64,000 nt of DNA from CAWIJK01 sp963836375 (GCA_963836375.1 CAWIJK010000002.1:372001-436000); one strand, 5' to 3'. Shown: positions 15,778 through 24,870, counted from the stretch's first letter. Translations and numbers: made by a program. The notes: generated by a model not told the origin, from the sequence alone.

Positions 15778-16257
15778 ATGGGAAGATCCTGGTCCAGAGT
15801 TGTTTCGATCCCTCTTCTCTCGTTGTCCGTGGTAGTCGCTGCCTGCGGGTCATCAAATAGCAGCGCCGCGAGTTATTCAGTTCAAGCGATCAACCTTCCC
15901 GGCCCTGGTCGGGTACTGTCCGACGGAGCCGGGTATATCCTTTACGTCTACATACCGGACGCGCAGGGTTCCTCAAAGTGCTTCAGTGGGTGCGCTAACG
16001 CATGGCCACCCTTGGTATTACCTCATGGTGTCCGTCATCCCGTGGCAGGTCCGGGCATCGACGATGCCTTGCTGGGCATTACGCGGAGGAAGAACGGCTC
16101 GTCGCAAGTGACGTACAACCGGTGGCCCCTTTACCTCTACATAGGCGACGGCCGCGGGCAGGTGACTGGTCAAGCTGAGGACATGGGCTCCTGGTATCTG
16201 TTGTCGACGAGTGGCGCTATCGACCGACAGCCCATCACGGGTCCTGACAAGAATTGA
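15778..16257 (+). CDS. COG4315-type secreted lipoprotein
   Basis: 159 residues. A signal peptide ends in VVVAACGSS with lipidated Cys at about residue 23. The mature part has the pattern of the COG4315 lipoproteins with Yx(FWY)xxD-like repeats: YILYVYIPD, then SKCFSGCANAWPPL, then QVTYNRWPLYLYIGD, then WYLLSTSG. The internal CFSGC pair and AWPPL are characteristic. Function in this family is unknown; it is expected on the cell surface. Confidence 0.85.
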   Translation: MGRSWSRVVSIPLLSLSVVVAACGSSNSSAASYSVQAINLPGPGRVLSDGAGYILYVYIPDAQGSSKCFSGCANAWPPLVLPHGVRHPVAGPGIDDALLGITRRKNGSSQVTYNRWPLYLYIGDGRGQVTGQAEDMGSWYLLSTSGAIDRQPITGPDKN

Positions 16258-16329
16258 TTGGCACGCATGCAGCTCCCGAAGACTCCGGGCGCCGGAGCCG
16301 CCCGAGAACAACGCATCGCCGCCAGCCGG

Positions 16330-16405
16330 GCGTCACCGGAGACGGAGCGGAGAGACGGGCGACGGGCGGGGCATCTCCGAGCCGGCGGATGGGGGCTCCC
16401 TGTAT
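16330..16405 (+). repeat. Partial third copy of the dispersed-repeat end
   Basis: The stretch including GGGGCATCTCCGAGCCGGCGG resembles the end of copy B (about 7988-8050) in sequence and order. It is short and imperfect, so the relation is tentative. Confidence 0.35.
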
Positions 16406-16418
16406 CCGACCTACATCG

Positions 16419-16937
16419 TTAGTCCCCGGACCAACACCCCAAGATGATGTCGGCGACAGTGGCAGCGACATCACCACTACTCGTCGGAGGCGAGCCGAAC
16501 TGTGCGGAAAGTCCAGCCGAATTGACCAGGAGGATCTTCCAGTCCTTCCTCACGACCATCGAGCCGTCTCGTGTCTGAAATGCGCCCTGACCAAGACCGT
16601 AAAACGTTGTCTTCTTGCCGAGTTTCTTGGCGAGCATGTTGAAGTAGCGCAGGGTCTGCGACCAGCTTGAGAGTTCTTTTATCGACAGGACCATAGTGCC
16701 CGTGGTGTAGCGGTACTCGCACGAGTAGAGATGACTCACCCAGGTTTGGTCGGACACGACCGCCGATTCACCTAACGCTTGTCCGATCTCTACCTGGGCC
16801 TTCTTCTGACAGACCATGGTGGCAAGTTTTGAAGGCTTCGGACCCGCTGGGAGCGGCGTTGCGGCCTCCGCGACCAAGCTATTGGACGCGGCGAGGATGA
16901 TGAAGACCCCGGTTAGGAGGAAGACTCCCCGCCGCAC
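16419..16937 (-). CDS. Secreted hypothetical protein
   Basis: 172 residues from a proposed GTG at 16937; the frame is open further upstream to 17192 but that part is Arg-rich and unlike protein. The N-terminus is a signal peptide (VFLLTGVFIILAASNSLVAEAA). The mature part has two Cys near CQKKAQ and SCEYRY, a WSQTLRYFNMLAKKLGKK helix and VADIILGCWSG at the end. No family recognised. It is convergent with the lipoprotein gene at 15778 and divergent from the copper-type operon at 17174. Confidence 0.65.
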   Translation of the reverse strand: MRRGVFLLTGVFIILAASNSLVAEAATPLPAGPKPSKLATMVCQKKAQVEIGQALGESAVVSDQTWVSHLYSCEYRYTTGTMVLSIKELSSWSQTLRYFNMLAKKLGKKTTFYGLGQGAFQTRDGSMVVRKDWKILLVNSAGLSAQFGSPPTSSGDVAATVADIILGCWSGD

Positions 16938-17086
16938 CCTCCAAGCGCGGCGTCCTCGTCCGCACCCATTCCGACCGCTTGCCCGCCCTCGGACGAATCG
17001 TGAGCGTTGTGGTTTTCCCACCACAGCGGTCCTCCTCGTGATGAAGCCGTGGAAATGGCTGGCGCGGCTCCGGCGAGTCTGATAGA

Positions 17087-17103
17087 TACTACGTCCGGTA
17101 GTA
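17087..17103. promoter_or_regulatory. Palindromic operator candidate TACTAC-N5-GTAGTA
   Basis: TACTAC (17087-17092), GTCCG, GTAGTA (17098-17103) is a perfect inverted repeat about 70 bases before the ATG at 17174. BlaI/CopY-type repressors bind TACNNNNGTA-like palindromes of this class, and a gene of that family is the third in the operon. Autoregulation by the 18899 product is the inference. Confidence 0.65.
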
Positions 17104-17173
17104 GTAATCCCCGCAAGCGGGGGTGAGGAGACAGGGGGCACGAGTTCCCCCTCGGACGAGCAGGGGCCTCTCG

Positions 17174-18187
17174 ATGCCGAACGACGGGGCAAGTCCGCCG
17201 ACGACCGACGAACGGGGGGCCGTGGCAGAGGTGCGATGGCGACCTCCCGATGGTCGCCGCCTGTTAGAGCTCGCTCTGGCCACCGTCTGGTTGATCGACG
17301 GCGTGCTGCAGCTCCAGCCCTTCATGTTCACCCCCGGGTCCGACGGGTTCAGCGGCATGTTGGGCGGCATGGCAGCCGGGAATCCCCACGCAGTTGCCCA
17401 ATCCATCACCTGGAATGCGTCGATCGTCGACCATCATACCGTGGCCACCAACACGGCATTTGCCCTCATCCAGATTCTCATCGGTTTTGGCATTGCCTGG
17501 CGTCCCAGCGTCAAAGTCGCCTTGGGCGCCTCGATCGCCTGGAGCCTCGGCGTCTGGTGGTTTGGCGAGGGTCTCGGTGGTGTGCTCCACGGTGCTGGCA
17601 CGCCTATCGGTGGTGGCCCGGGAGCGGTTCTCTTTTATGCTCTCCTTGCGGTCCTGCTGTGGCCGACCGATCGAAGCCCCGAGACACCGGGCTTTGCTGC
17701 CGCCCGTGCAGTCGGACTTCGCGCCGCCAAGACGATCTGGGCCGTCGTCTGGGTCGGGATGGCCTTCCTTGCACTGCTTGGCGCGGGTCGGTCTCCTCAG
17801 GGCATCCACGACCTGATCGCCACCTATTCCGGACAACCAGGTTGGCTCACCGCAGTCGACCGTCACGCCGAATCGCTGGTCGCCAACCAGGGATTCACCG
17901 TTGCCATCGTGTCGGCCGTCATCTTCTTGTTCGTAGCGGCAGGACCATATCTGCCCGCCACTGCAACTCGCGTGATTCTCGTGGTGGCCATCGTCACTGC
18001 GGCCGTCATCTGGGTCGTCGGTGAGAACTTCGGCGGAATCCTGGCCGGAGGTGCGACTGACCCCAACTCGGGACCACCACTGATCCTTCTCGCTCTCGCC
18101 TATTGGCCGGTCCGACCGAAGGCGGTGCCAGCCACCAATGACGTAGGGGACACCGTCGAGAAAGCGCTGCCCATGGAGGTGGCCTGA
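17174..18187 (+). CDS. Multi-pass membrane protein of the CopY/BlaI-regulated operon
   Basis: 337 residues from ATG 17174, which starts after a leader without ribosome binding site; the frame is open from 17123 but the added residues look non-coding. About seven to eight hydrophobic helices are visible, including LELALATVWLIDGVLQL near residue 32, then ALIQILIGFGIAW, ALLAVLLWP, IWAVVWVGMAFLALLGA, VAIVSAVIFLFVAAG and VILVVAIVTAAVIWVVG. His/Met residues in loops (PFMF, DHHT, VDRH) are compatible with metal handling. No named family is assigned. It heads a three-gene operon; the next gene starts 2 bases after its stop. Confidence 0.82.
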   Translation: MPNDGASPPTTDERGAVAEVRWRPPDGRRLLELALATVWLIDGVLQLQPFMFTPGSDGFSGMLGGMAAGNPHAVAQSITWNASIVDHHTVATNTAFALIQILIGFGIAWRPSVKVALGASIAWSLGVWWFGEGLGGVLHGAGTPIGGGPGAVLFYALLAVLLWPTDRSPETPGFAAARAVGLRAAKTIWAVVWVGMAFLALLGAGRSPQGIHDLIATYSGQPGWLTAVDRHAESLVANQGFTVAIVSAVIFLFVAAGPYLPATATRVILVVAIVTAAVIWVVGENFGGILAGGATDPNSGPPLILLALAYWPVRPKAVPATNDVGDTVEKALPMEVA

Positions 18188-18189
18188 CC

Positions 18190-18867
18190 ATGGCGCACCC
18201 AACGTGGCTTGCCTACAGCTTCGCCGTCGTCATGGTGGCGGTTTCGGTGTACTGCATAGGCCGGTTGGCCCTGGCGAACCACTTGGGTCGTCGCAACCAC
18301 GAAGACGTGAACATCTCCCATGTGCTGATGGGACTGGCCATGGTGGGGATGCTGGTCCCTCGCTTGAATGTGGTCCCAGACATCCTCTGGGAGGTCGCCT
18401 TCGGGATAATCGCGCTGTACTTCTTGGCCAGGAGTATTCGTTTTGTCGTCCGTCACGGTCTCAGCGGGACCAGCGATGACCATGTGCACCACATTTCGCA
18501 TTACCTGATCCACATGGTCATGGCTTGCGCCATGCTTTACATGTACTGGCTTGGCAACCCGATAACGGTGTCCTCCGGTGTGACCATGGCGATGTCTGGC
18601 CCTCCCCGCGGTGCTGGAGATCCGGGGCTCACTTTGCTGCTGATTCTTGTCTTGTTCGGTTCGGCTGTCTGGCAACTCGACACGATCACCCAATACTCTC
18701 CCTCACGTCAGATGACGTTGAGCACGGTCGGTGGTGGAGGTGGGGGCGACGGAGCCGAAGCGCCCCAAGTTGGAGATGGTCGTCCCTTGCTCGCCCCTCG
18801 ACTTGAGATCGGCTGTCACATCGCCATGTGCGTCACCATGGGGTACATGCTTATCCTCATGGTTTGA
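18190..18867 (+). CDS. DUF5134 membrane protein
   Basis: 225 residues with six hydrophobic helices: WLAYSFAVVMVAVSVYCIGRLAL at the N-terminus, then VLMGLAMVGMLVP, AFGIIALYFLA, HYLIHMVMACAMLYMYW, LTLLLILVLFGSAVW and IAMCVTMGYMLILMV. It matches the DUF5134 pattern (LMGLAMVGM near residue 46, HxxHMxMACAMxxMY). Intramembrane His and Met residues are many (HHISHYLIHMVM), a feature of copper-binding membrane proteins. It sits between the membrane protein at 17174 and a CopY-type regulator, supporting a role in copper homeostasis. That role is inferred. Confidence 0.85.
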   Translation: MAHPTWLAYSFAVVMVAVSVYCIGRLALANHLGRRNHEDVNISHVLMGLAMVGMLVPRLNVVPDILWEVAFGIIALYFLARSIRFVVRHGLSGTSDDHVHHISHYLIHMVMACAMLYMYWLGNPITVSSGVTMAMSGPPRGAGDPGLTLLLILVLFGSAVWQLDTITQYSPSRQMTLSTVGGGGGGDGAEAPQVGDGRPLLAPRLEIGCHIAMCVTMGYMLILMV

Positions 18868-18898
18868 GCACGCACGCTTCTGAAACGAGAGATTTCTC

Positions 18899-19345
18899 AT
18901 GAGTCAGACGACCATATGTACCAATCCGATGTGCGCCTGCGATCCGTGTGGCCACGGCGACGACTGTCGTTGTGGGATCGCCACTCTCGGAGACCTCGAA
19001 CGGCGAGTGATGGGTGTCCTCTGGAAAGATCCAGGCCGAGAGCTAACTGGACGCGATGTGGCAAACGTGCTGACCGAATACGCGTACACGACTGTGGCGA
19101 CCGTGCTTGACCGCTTATCGCGTAAGGGGCTCGTCAGCCGCAGGATGGACGGCCGAACCATCCGGTTCACCGCCATCGGCACCCAGGGAGCCCATACCGC
19201 CGTCCTCATGCATGACTCCCTGAAGGCAGCTGACGACCCTGACACTGTGCTTGTTCATTTTGCCGAGACACTTTCCAAATCAGAGGCGGAGACTCTCCGC
19301 TTGGCCCTAGACCGGCTCGATCACCAGGCACACAGGGCGAGATGA
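18899..19345 (+). CDS. BlaI/MecI/CopY-family repressor with Cys-rich N-terminus
   Basis: 148 residues. Residues 30-110 form the winged helix typical of BlaI/CopY (LGDLERRVMGVLWKD, RDVANVL, TTVATVLDRLSRKGLVSRRMDGR). The C-terminal helices would dimerise. An unusual ~26-residue N-terminal extension holds Cys7, 12, 14, 17, 23, 25 and His19 (CACDPC, CRCG), like a small metal-thiolate site; typical CopY repressors carry their Cys at the C-terminus. It probably represses the operon via the palindrome at 17087 and releases DNA on binding Cu or Zn. Family assignment is firm, the inducer inferred. Confidence 0.88.
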   Translation: MSQTTICTNPMCACDPCGHGDDCRCGIATLGDLERRVMGVLWKDPGRELTGRDVANVLTEYAYTTVATVLDRLSRKGLVSRRMDGRTIRFTAIGTQGAHTAVLMHDSLKAADDPDTVLVHFAETLSKSEAETLRLALDRLDHQAHRAR

Positions 19346-19451
19346 TGATAACGAACTGAACGTGCGCCCCCACCCTGGTGCGAGTTCAGGGGATCAACGC
19401 AACACCTGCCTGATTGGCGAGCATTGAAGTCGTCGATCAGGAGGTGTCGGG

Positions 19452-19941
19452 GTGAGATGGCGCAAGCCGTTCACCGACGAAGAGAAGGCAACGATCTGGG
19501 AGGATCACGAGGCCGGCGACCACTTCGTTCCTCTCGGACCCTGTCAGGTCAGCTCCAAAGAGAACGTGTGGCTCTTCGAGCCCAATGGCTGGGGTGGCGG
19601 ATGGTGGGTTCGTGTCCCGCGGTCCCCGGGCTAGAGGTCCACGGAGAACCCCGACCGCCGTCTGGAATAGGTACGAGTGGATCGTCTGGTCGGAGGACGG
19701 CCCCGACTACCGGTTGCGGATCCGGGTGGACCGTGAGGGTCAATGCACAGGGATCATTGAGGGCGTCGAGAGCGAGTGGATGTCCGGGCCCGAGGATCAA
19801 TGTCAGGAGCGGCTTTCATCGCCCTGGGTCAAGCTGACCCCATGGGTTACCCGAGGCCTTGCCCCTGTTCTCCGGGCGCTGCTTCCGGATGGGCAACCAT
19901 CCCGAGCCCCGGAGGCGTGGTCAGCCGACACACTGCGATGA
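19452..19941 (+). pseudogene. Frameshifted small gene relic of unknown function
   Basis: A good start context (AGGAGGTG, then GTG at 19452) opens WRKPFTDEEKATIWEDHEAG, which stops at 19634. Another frame then gives YEWIVWSEDGPDYRLRIRVD and GQCTGIIEGVE, with protein-like composition, up to 19941. The two pieces may be one gene broken near 19600-19640. An imperfect inverted repeat (CACCTGCCTGAT at about 19404 and ATCAGGAGGTG at about 19437) precedes the start. The first part faintly recalls IS30-type transposase N-termini, too weak to claim. Confidence 0.35.
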
Positions 19942-20188
19942 GCCGCTTTCTATCGGACCTCGATAACCAAAACGGAGCGTCGGCTTAAGCTGGGACAACT
20001 GGCGGTGGCATTGGCCTGCCTGGTGCGCACGGCAAGGAAGGTTTCTCCGGTTCTAACGGGCTGGTCATCATCACATCTCTCTAGAGTTACCCGGGCGGCC
20101 CCCGCGGGTAACCGGCTCAGCCTTCTGAAGCGTTACCATCCCGGAAGGAGATCGTTCACGCCTGCACGTCATCCCCTAACCTCGGATC

Positions 20189-21136
20189 GTGCGCGAGTTG
20201 ATCGTCATCCATGAATACCTTCGGAAGGCACGAGAGACCTCCGTCGAGGGCCTGGCCTGGCTAGATCGGCTACCCAGTCTCATCGAGGAGGCGTGCCGCC
20301 GGTGGAACGTTGAGATTGTCGGGGCGCCATACGAAGGGGGGGTGTGTGGCTGGGTGGCACCGGTACGCGGTGCTAGCGGTGATGCCGTTCTCAAGGTCAG
20401 TTGGCCGCATGCCGAAGCGGCGACCGAGGGCTTGGCACTGCGCTGGTGGGACGGCGCCGGCACCGTCCGGCTTCTCGCCGAGGATCGCGATACCTGGACG
20501 ATGCTGCTTGAGCGCTGCGATTCCGGCACGCCGATGCGCGATGCCGGCCTGCCCAACGAGCGCGGGTTGGCCCTCGGTGCCGACCTGTTGAATGCCCTGT
20601 GGAGCAAGGGAGCCCCGCCCGTCCTCGGTTCCCGCTTCGAGGCGATGGCGAAAGTCTGCGACCAGTGGGCGGAGGGAGCGGAGCGCCGGGTCGACAGGCA
20701 TGGTGCTGAGCTGAGCGCGCTCGGAAGCGATCCCGGGATCCTCACCCTCGCCATCGAGCTCCTCCACCTGCTCCCTGGCTCAGCAGATCGGCAGGTGGTG
20801 GTGCATGGTGACTTCAATCCTGGCAACCTGCTCGCCGCGAGTCGGGCCCCGTACCTCGCGATCGACCCAAAGCCCATGGTCGGCGACCCGGCCTATGACC
20901 CGTGGCCCCTGGTTGCCCAGCTCGACTGGCCCTTCCGACTACCCGACGCGGCGCGCGTGGTTCCGCAGCGTATTCGCCAAATTGCGGAGCGGCTCGACGT
21001 GCCAGCGGAACGGATCGCGGCCTGGGGGATCGCGCGAGACGTCGAGGGAGGCCTCCGGGCGGCGTCGGAGGGAGACGCTGCTCTTGGGGCGAAGTGGATT
21101 CGATCGGCGACAATCACGGCGCCGATGCTGAGTTGA
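20189..21136 (+). CDS. APH(6)/hydroxyurea-type small-molecule phosphotransferase
   Basis: 315 residues of the aminoglycoside/hydroxyurea antibiotic kinase family (streptomycin 6-kinase type). N-terminal nucleotide fold: WVAPVRG, AVLKVSWPHAEA at about 66-77, LRWWDGAGTVRLL. The catalytic loop is VVVHGDFNPGNLL at about 204-216 with HGD, and AIDPKPMVGDPAYD at about 223-236 is the metal-binding signature of this family. Members phosphorylate streptomycin or hydroxyurea; whether this one gives resistance is unknown. It stands alone in the accessory region, GTG start, no clear ribosome binding site. Confidence 0.82.
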   Translation: MRELIVIHEYLRKARETSVEGLAWLDRLPSLIEEACRRWNVEIVGAPYEGGVCGWVAPVRGASGDAVLKVSWPHAEAATEGLALRWWDGAGTVRLLAEDRDTWTMLLERCDSGTPMRDAGLPNERGLALGADLLNALWSKGAPPVLGSRFEAMAKVCDQWAEGAERRVDRHGAELSALGSDPGILTLAIELLHLLPGSADRQVVVHGDFNPGNLLAASRAPYLAIDPKPMVGDPAYDPWPLVAQLDWPFRLPDAARVVPQRIRQIAERLDVPAERIAAWGIARDVEGGLRAASEGDAALGAKWIRSATITAPMLS

Positions 21137-21573
21137 TGGTCCCCCGGGCCAGCCTCTTGGTGGTCGATCAACCGGTCCGGCGCCGCTTTACGAGCCCGGT
21201 CACGTGGCACAACCGTGCCCGGAGATCGGGATGGACAGGGGTGCTTGCGACCAAGTGATCGGGGGCTTCCCGATAACACGCCCCGTGCCATCTCGGAACA
21301 AAACCGACGCTGTCGGGGTTGCAATTAGTGGTTCCCGAGGTGGAGTCAGGAAGGGGGTTCGGAATGGCTAGACAGGACCACAGCATCCTCAGGGTGATCT
21401 GAAGCTCGGAGGTGCCTCGTAGGTAAGCGACCTATTGAGGTTGGTGCTCAGAGTTGACATTGGTAATGCGCAGGGTAGGCATTACAGAGGTTAAAGCACA
21501 CAAAGCTTCGCTGAGGCCTTAGGCCTCCGGAAACTCAAGGGCTTCCTGAAGTGCGGAAAACTGAATAGATGAG

Positions 21574-21600
21574 CGCCCGCCCTTGAAAAGGGGGCGGGCG
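21574..21600. terminator. GC-rich hairpin
   Basis: CGCCCGCCC (21574-21582) pairs perfectly with GGGCGGGCG (21592-21600) across a 9-base loop. Only TTGT follows, so it is not a classical U-tailed terminator, though high-GC actinobacteria often use such stems. Confidence 0.4.
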
Positions 21601-21929
21601 TTGTCGCGTCAGCGACCTTACTTCCGGACCTCGGAGTGGGAGCCCGGTAAGGGAGGGTCGCTTCGGGTTTGGCTTGATTCGGAGTCCATAATGAGTTGAC
21701 CAAGAGCGATGGGAATTGCCGGGGTCGAATTCGCAGACATCTCGCTGCACGCTCGTGGCCGATGCCGATGCCGAACCCGTCGAAGGATCGGATCATCCGC
21801 TAGATTTGTCAACCGTCGTAGATGTAGCTGACAAACCGGTGACGAAAGTCTTGCCGTGGACCTGGATCCGTGCCTTCGCAGTGCATCAGTGGCCCCACTG
21901 ATCTCGCCGCCATCGTGCTGTCGATGGAC

Positions 21930-22030
21930 TCCATCCTCGTGAGCGCTCTTTGGGCGCCGGACCCATCGCTTGAGTGTGGCCCGCACTTCGTGGGACAGCT
22001 CGAAGGGCTCGAGAAACGGACCTGACATTG
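21930..22030 (-). pseudogene. IS630-family transposase N-terminal fragment
   Basis: The minus strand reads MSGPFLEPFELSHEVRATLK followed by RWVRRPKSA, closely like the start of IS630 transposases (LSDEERATLERWVRRPKSA...). The frame then breaks; the helix-turn-helix and DDE parts are absent. It is a short relic of a lost insertion sequence. Confidence 0.55.
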
Positions 22031-22412
22031 CGCCTCCCATCGTCGCTGACAATGGGACAAACGCGCCGAGCTACACCGAATTTCCTAAACGGTGAGGGAT
22101 TATTGACTCAGGTTACTAGGCCGACGGGCGCAGAGGCTCGTCGGAAGCGCAGACAGAAGGCTCCGAATCCGTGGTCACGAGGTTGGTACCCGTATTCGCA
22201 CCACCGACGGGAAGGAACAGGCGAGAGAGCAGATCCCATCGGAGTCCGTGGGGACGCCGGCTCATGGAGGTGTCAGCTAAACTTGTTTACGCCCGATTGC
22301 CAACACCAAGAGTTCTGCGACGGTCCCGAGGGCGGATGGGATCGAGACTGGCGGTCCGGGTCCCGGCAGTAAGACTCTCCCCAGGGTGTTGGTGGAGTGT
22401 CGCCACCGTCGA

Positions 22413-23225
22413 TCATCTCGGAGGCTGCCACGGTTGCTCGGGTGGCAGCCGACCATCTAGGTCAGTGAAACCGTAGGCATCAGCGAGAGCTCGTGTCGTG
22501 ACCGCCAGACCATTCCATCGGGCCACCCCGGGATCCGCGTCAAGCGCCACGATTGCCCTCCCGACGAAACGTGGCGATTCGGTCACCATGTCTCGTCCCC
22601 CCAGTTCAAGCACCCGTTCGGTGCCGGCGATGTAGGGCCAGATCGACACGATGGAGACGCCGTGGTCGCCTAGCGGACGGGCCGCATCCTTGGTGAAGCG
22701 GTCAAGGGCAGCCTTTCCGATGCCGTAGACGAGGTGGTGGAAGAACCGCACTGCGCCAGCCGAGCTGATGTTGACGATGAGGCCACGGCCAGCCGCCGAC
22801 ATTGTCTTGGCTGCGTGATGGGTACAGACATAGGCGGAGCGGGTACCGACGTCGATGAGATCGTCCCAATCGGCGACGGGGGTCTTCCAGAAAGGGATTC
22901 GGGCGTCCATCGTCGGCGCCACACGAAAGGCGTTGTTCACCAGCAGGTCCAGTCCACCCTGCTCGCCGAGCAGCCGGCTGAAGAGCGCTTCGACGTCGTC
23001 ATCGTCTGCGTGATCGCAGGGGACGGCGACGGCACGGCCCCCGGCTCCTTCGATCTCTGACAAGGTCGACTCGAGGCTTCCGGGCAATGGCGACGTCCCC
23101 TCGGCGAGGGTGCGGGCGGTGACGTAGACGGTCGCTCCGGCCAGCGCCAGCTCGATGGCACAACCCTTGCCAATCCCGCGACTGGCGCCCGTCACCAGCG
23201 CGACCTTGCCGTCCAGCCGGCTCAT
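22413..23225 (-). CDS. Short-chain dehydrogenase/reductase
   Basis: 270 residues from ATG 23225; GTG at 23237 is equally near the GAGGTGAG site. NAD(P)-binding Rossmann fold: TGASRGIG at about 13-20, a LVNNA motif near 95, Ser in IVNISSAG, and the catalytic YGIGK (Tyr-x3-Lys) near 165. The longer loop after the first helix and the FWxxPxxDWDDLIDVG segment resemble DHRS1-like SDRs. It follows the BKACE gene on the same strand, so it may work on the same acyl or keto-acid substrates. Confidence 0.88.
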   Translation of the reverse strand: MSRLDGKVALVTGASRGIGKGCAIELALAGATVYVTARTLAEGTSPLPGSLESTLSEIEGAGGRAVAVPCDHADDDDVEALFSRLLGEQGGLDLLVNNAFRVAPTMDARIPFWKTPVADWDDLIDVGTRSAYVCTHHAAKTMSAAGRGLIVNISSAGAVRFFHHLVYGIGKAALDRFTKDAARPLGDHGVSIVSIWPYIAGTERVLELGGRDMVTESPRFVGRAIVALDADPGVARWNGLAVTTRALADAYGFTDLDGRLPPEQPWQPPR

Positions 23226-23297
23226 GCGGTCACCCACTCACCTCGAGGCGGCGACCAGATTGCCGCTCGCGAAGCAGCGGCGGGAGGTCGAGATGGC

Positions 23298-24194
23298 TCA
23301 CCGGGGCATTCCCCAGCGGTCACGGACCTGCTCTGACGAGGCGATGGGTCGCCCGGCCTCGGCCGCCCAGCCTGCCGCCAGTTCAACGACGGCAGCATTG
23401 GCGAGGTCCGGAAAGGCGGCGGGGCAGTCACCGATACCGACCCGTATCCCGCCACCCCGTTCGAGGGCGGCGCGGGCCAGCTCGGCGACGAGGGCGGGAT
23501 CGGTGACGCCGTAGGGTACGACGAGCCATTCGATGTCGAGGTGCGCCGGGAGTTGGCGCAGGTGCAGGTCAAGTGCCTCGACGCTCGGCTCGGGCCCGAT
23601 CAGCGGACTGCCCCACAAGAAGATCTTGAGCAGCACGGGCTCGCGGAGCAACGCTGCGTCGACCAGGGCTGCGATGGTGCGGGTCGAGCCGAGGTCGAAC
23701 GCCGCCACGGTCGGTACGAGCCCGGCCTCGCCGTAGCGGGCGAGTGCCTCCACGACGAAGGGCAGTGGATTGGAGATGACATCGTGTCCGGCGGTCCGGG
23801 CCCGCGGGGCCAGCGCGGACGTCGCCGGGTCCCACAACACGAGGTTGACCGTCGCCACATCGATCGGGCCGAGTTCGAGGCCGTGGCTGGCCCGCAGGGC
23901 CAGGCAGTGCCCGAGACGGGCCTGAACCGTGTCGGGGACGTCGGTGGGATACGACGGGTAGGCCAGGACGCAACCATCCATCTCGTCGAGCGCCGCGCCG
24001 TAGAGTTCCGCGTCGGCCAGCTGTTGGGCCCCCGAAGCGTCGATGGCATGCCAGTGCACGATTGAGGCCCCGGCCTGGGCGCAGCGGCGGGCATCAGCGG
24101 CGCACGCCGACGGTCCCTGGGGAACGTTGGGTTGCATTGAAGGGGCCACGGTCTCGTTGAGCCCGACCTCGATGATGACGGCGTCGTCCCTCAC
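23298..24194 (-). CDS. Beta-keto acid cleavage enzyme (BKACE, DUF849)
   Basis: 298-residue TIM-barrel enzyme. BKACE proteins condense a beta-keto acid with acetyl-CoA, giving acetoacetate and a CoA ester, as in lysine fermentation and carnitine breakdown. Signature parts: IIEVGLNETV at the start, AGASIVHWHAID at about 42-53 with the HxH zinc ligands, and GGIRVGIGD near 265. The substrate is not defined. It lies in a minus-strand pair with the SDR downstream, and the TetR gene is upstream on the same strand. Confidence 0.87.
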   Translation of the reverse strand: MRDDAVIIEVGLNETVAPSMQPNVPQGPSACAADARRCAQAGASIVHWHAIDASGAQQLADAELYGAALDEMDGCVLAYPSYPTDVPDTVQARLGHCLALRASHGLELGPIDVATVNLVLWDPATSALAPRARTAGHDVISNPLPFVVEALARYGEAGLVPTVAAFDLGSTRTIAALVDAALLREPVLLKIFLWGSPLIGPEPSVEALDLHLRQLPAHLDIEWLVVPYGVTDPALVAELARAALERGGGIRVGIGDCPAAFPDLANAAVVELAAGWAAEAGRPIASSEQVRDRWGMPR

Positions 24195-24288
24195 GGCCTC
24201 TCCCCGAGGGGTGAAGCCGGGGACGGGGCCCTTACCGGACCGCCCCGCGATGCACCCGCCGGTCGCCCCAGCGGCTCGCCCGGCTCGC

Positions 24289-24870
24289 TCATCTCCTTCC
24301 CCGGCCTGACCAGGAGCGAACGCCGGCGTGCAGGGCGGCGTTCGTGGCCTTCACAAAGGCCTCGTCATGGTTGACGTCACCGAACTCCAGCCAGGTCAGG
24401 ACCGCCTCGATCAGGTAGCCGAACGTGGCCCGGGTCGCCCATTCGAGTGTTGCCGCCGAGACGTGGGACTCGAGGGCGCAGCGCAGGCCGGCGATGGCCT
24501 CCTCCCTGAGGTCGTCGGCGTAGGGGGCGAATTCGGGTTCACGGGCTGCGTGGCGCCAGAGCAGAGAGAAGCCCGCCGGGTCGCGTCGTGCCGCCGCCAG
24601 GATCGACCGGGCGTCGACCCCGAGGCCACCCCCGGCCTCCTCCGGCCTCAGTTCGTCGCGCAGCTGTCGGGACGCCCGTTCGAGAACGGCACGGTATAGG
24701 GCGTTCTTGGAGTCGAAGTGCCGGTAGACGATCAAGGGGGTGACGGGGACCGCGGCGGCGAGGTCGCTCACTGACGTTGCCGCATAACCCCCCGTCGCGA
24801 AGGCCCGGGTGGCGCCGTCGAGGATGCTCTGCTTGCGTTCGGTGCGGCCAAGACGATTGGTGGCGCTCAT
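24289..24870 (-). CDS. TetR-family transcriptional repressor
   Basis: 193 residues from ATG 24870. The N-terminal helix-turn-helix (RKQSILDGATRAFATGGYAA, then TSVSDLAAAVPVTPLIVYRHFDSK) is typical TetR; the C-terminal ~130 residues are the ligand domain with IEAVLTWLEFGD. It is divergent from the monooxygenase gene at 24926, and probably controls both itself and that gene through the AT-rich intergenic region. The flanking catabolic genes suggest an acyl or aromatic ligand. Confidence 0.88.
   Translation of the reverse strand: MSATNRLGRTERKQSILDGATRAFATGGYAATSVSDLAAAVPVTPLIVYRHFDSKNALYRAVLERASRQLRDELRPEEAGGGLGVDARSILAAARRDPAGFSLLWRHAAREPEFAPYADDLREEAIAGLRCALESHVSAATLEWATRATFGYLIEAVLTWLEFGDVNHDEAFVKATNAALHAGVRSWSGRGRR

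Larger units (their letters stand above)
21137..22412. other. Gene-poor stretch with IS relic
   Basis: About 1.3 kb without an intact gene. It contains a hairpin at 21574-21600 and an IS630-type transposase fragment near 21930-22030; remaining frames have no protein-like features. It probably marks the right part of the accessory region. Confidence 0.45.

Noticed and set aside
19404..19634. Inverted repeat and PFTDEEKATIW start resembling an IS30 transposase
   Set aside because: Similarity is limited to a few residues, and no DDE part follows; kept only as a relic of unknown function.
21618..21890. Extension of the IS630 relic towards a full transposase
   Set aside because: No helix-turn-helix or DDE motif can be read in any frame beyond the N-terminal fragment.
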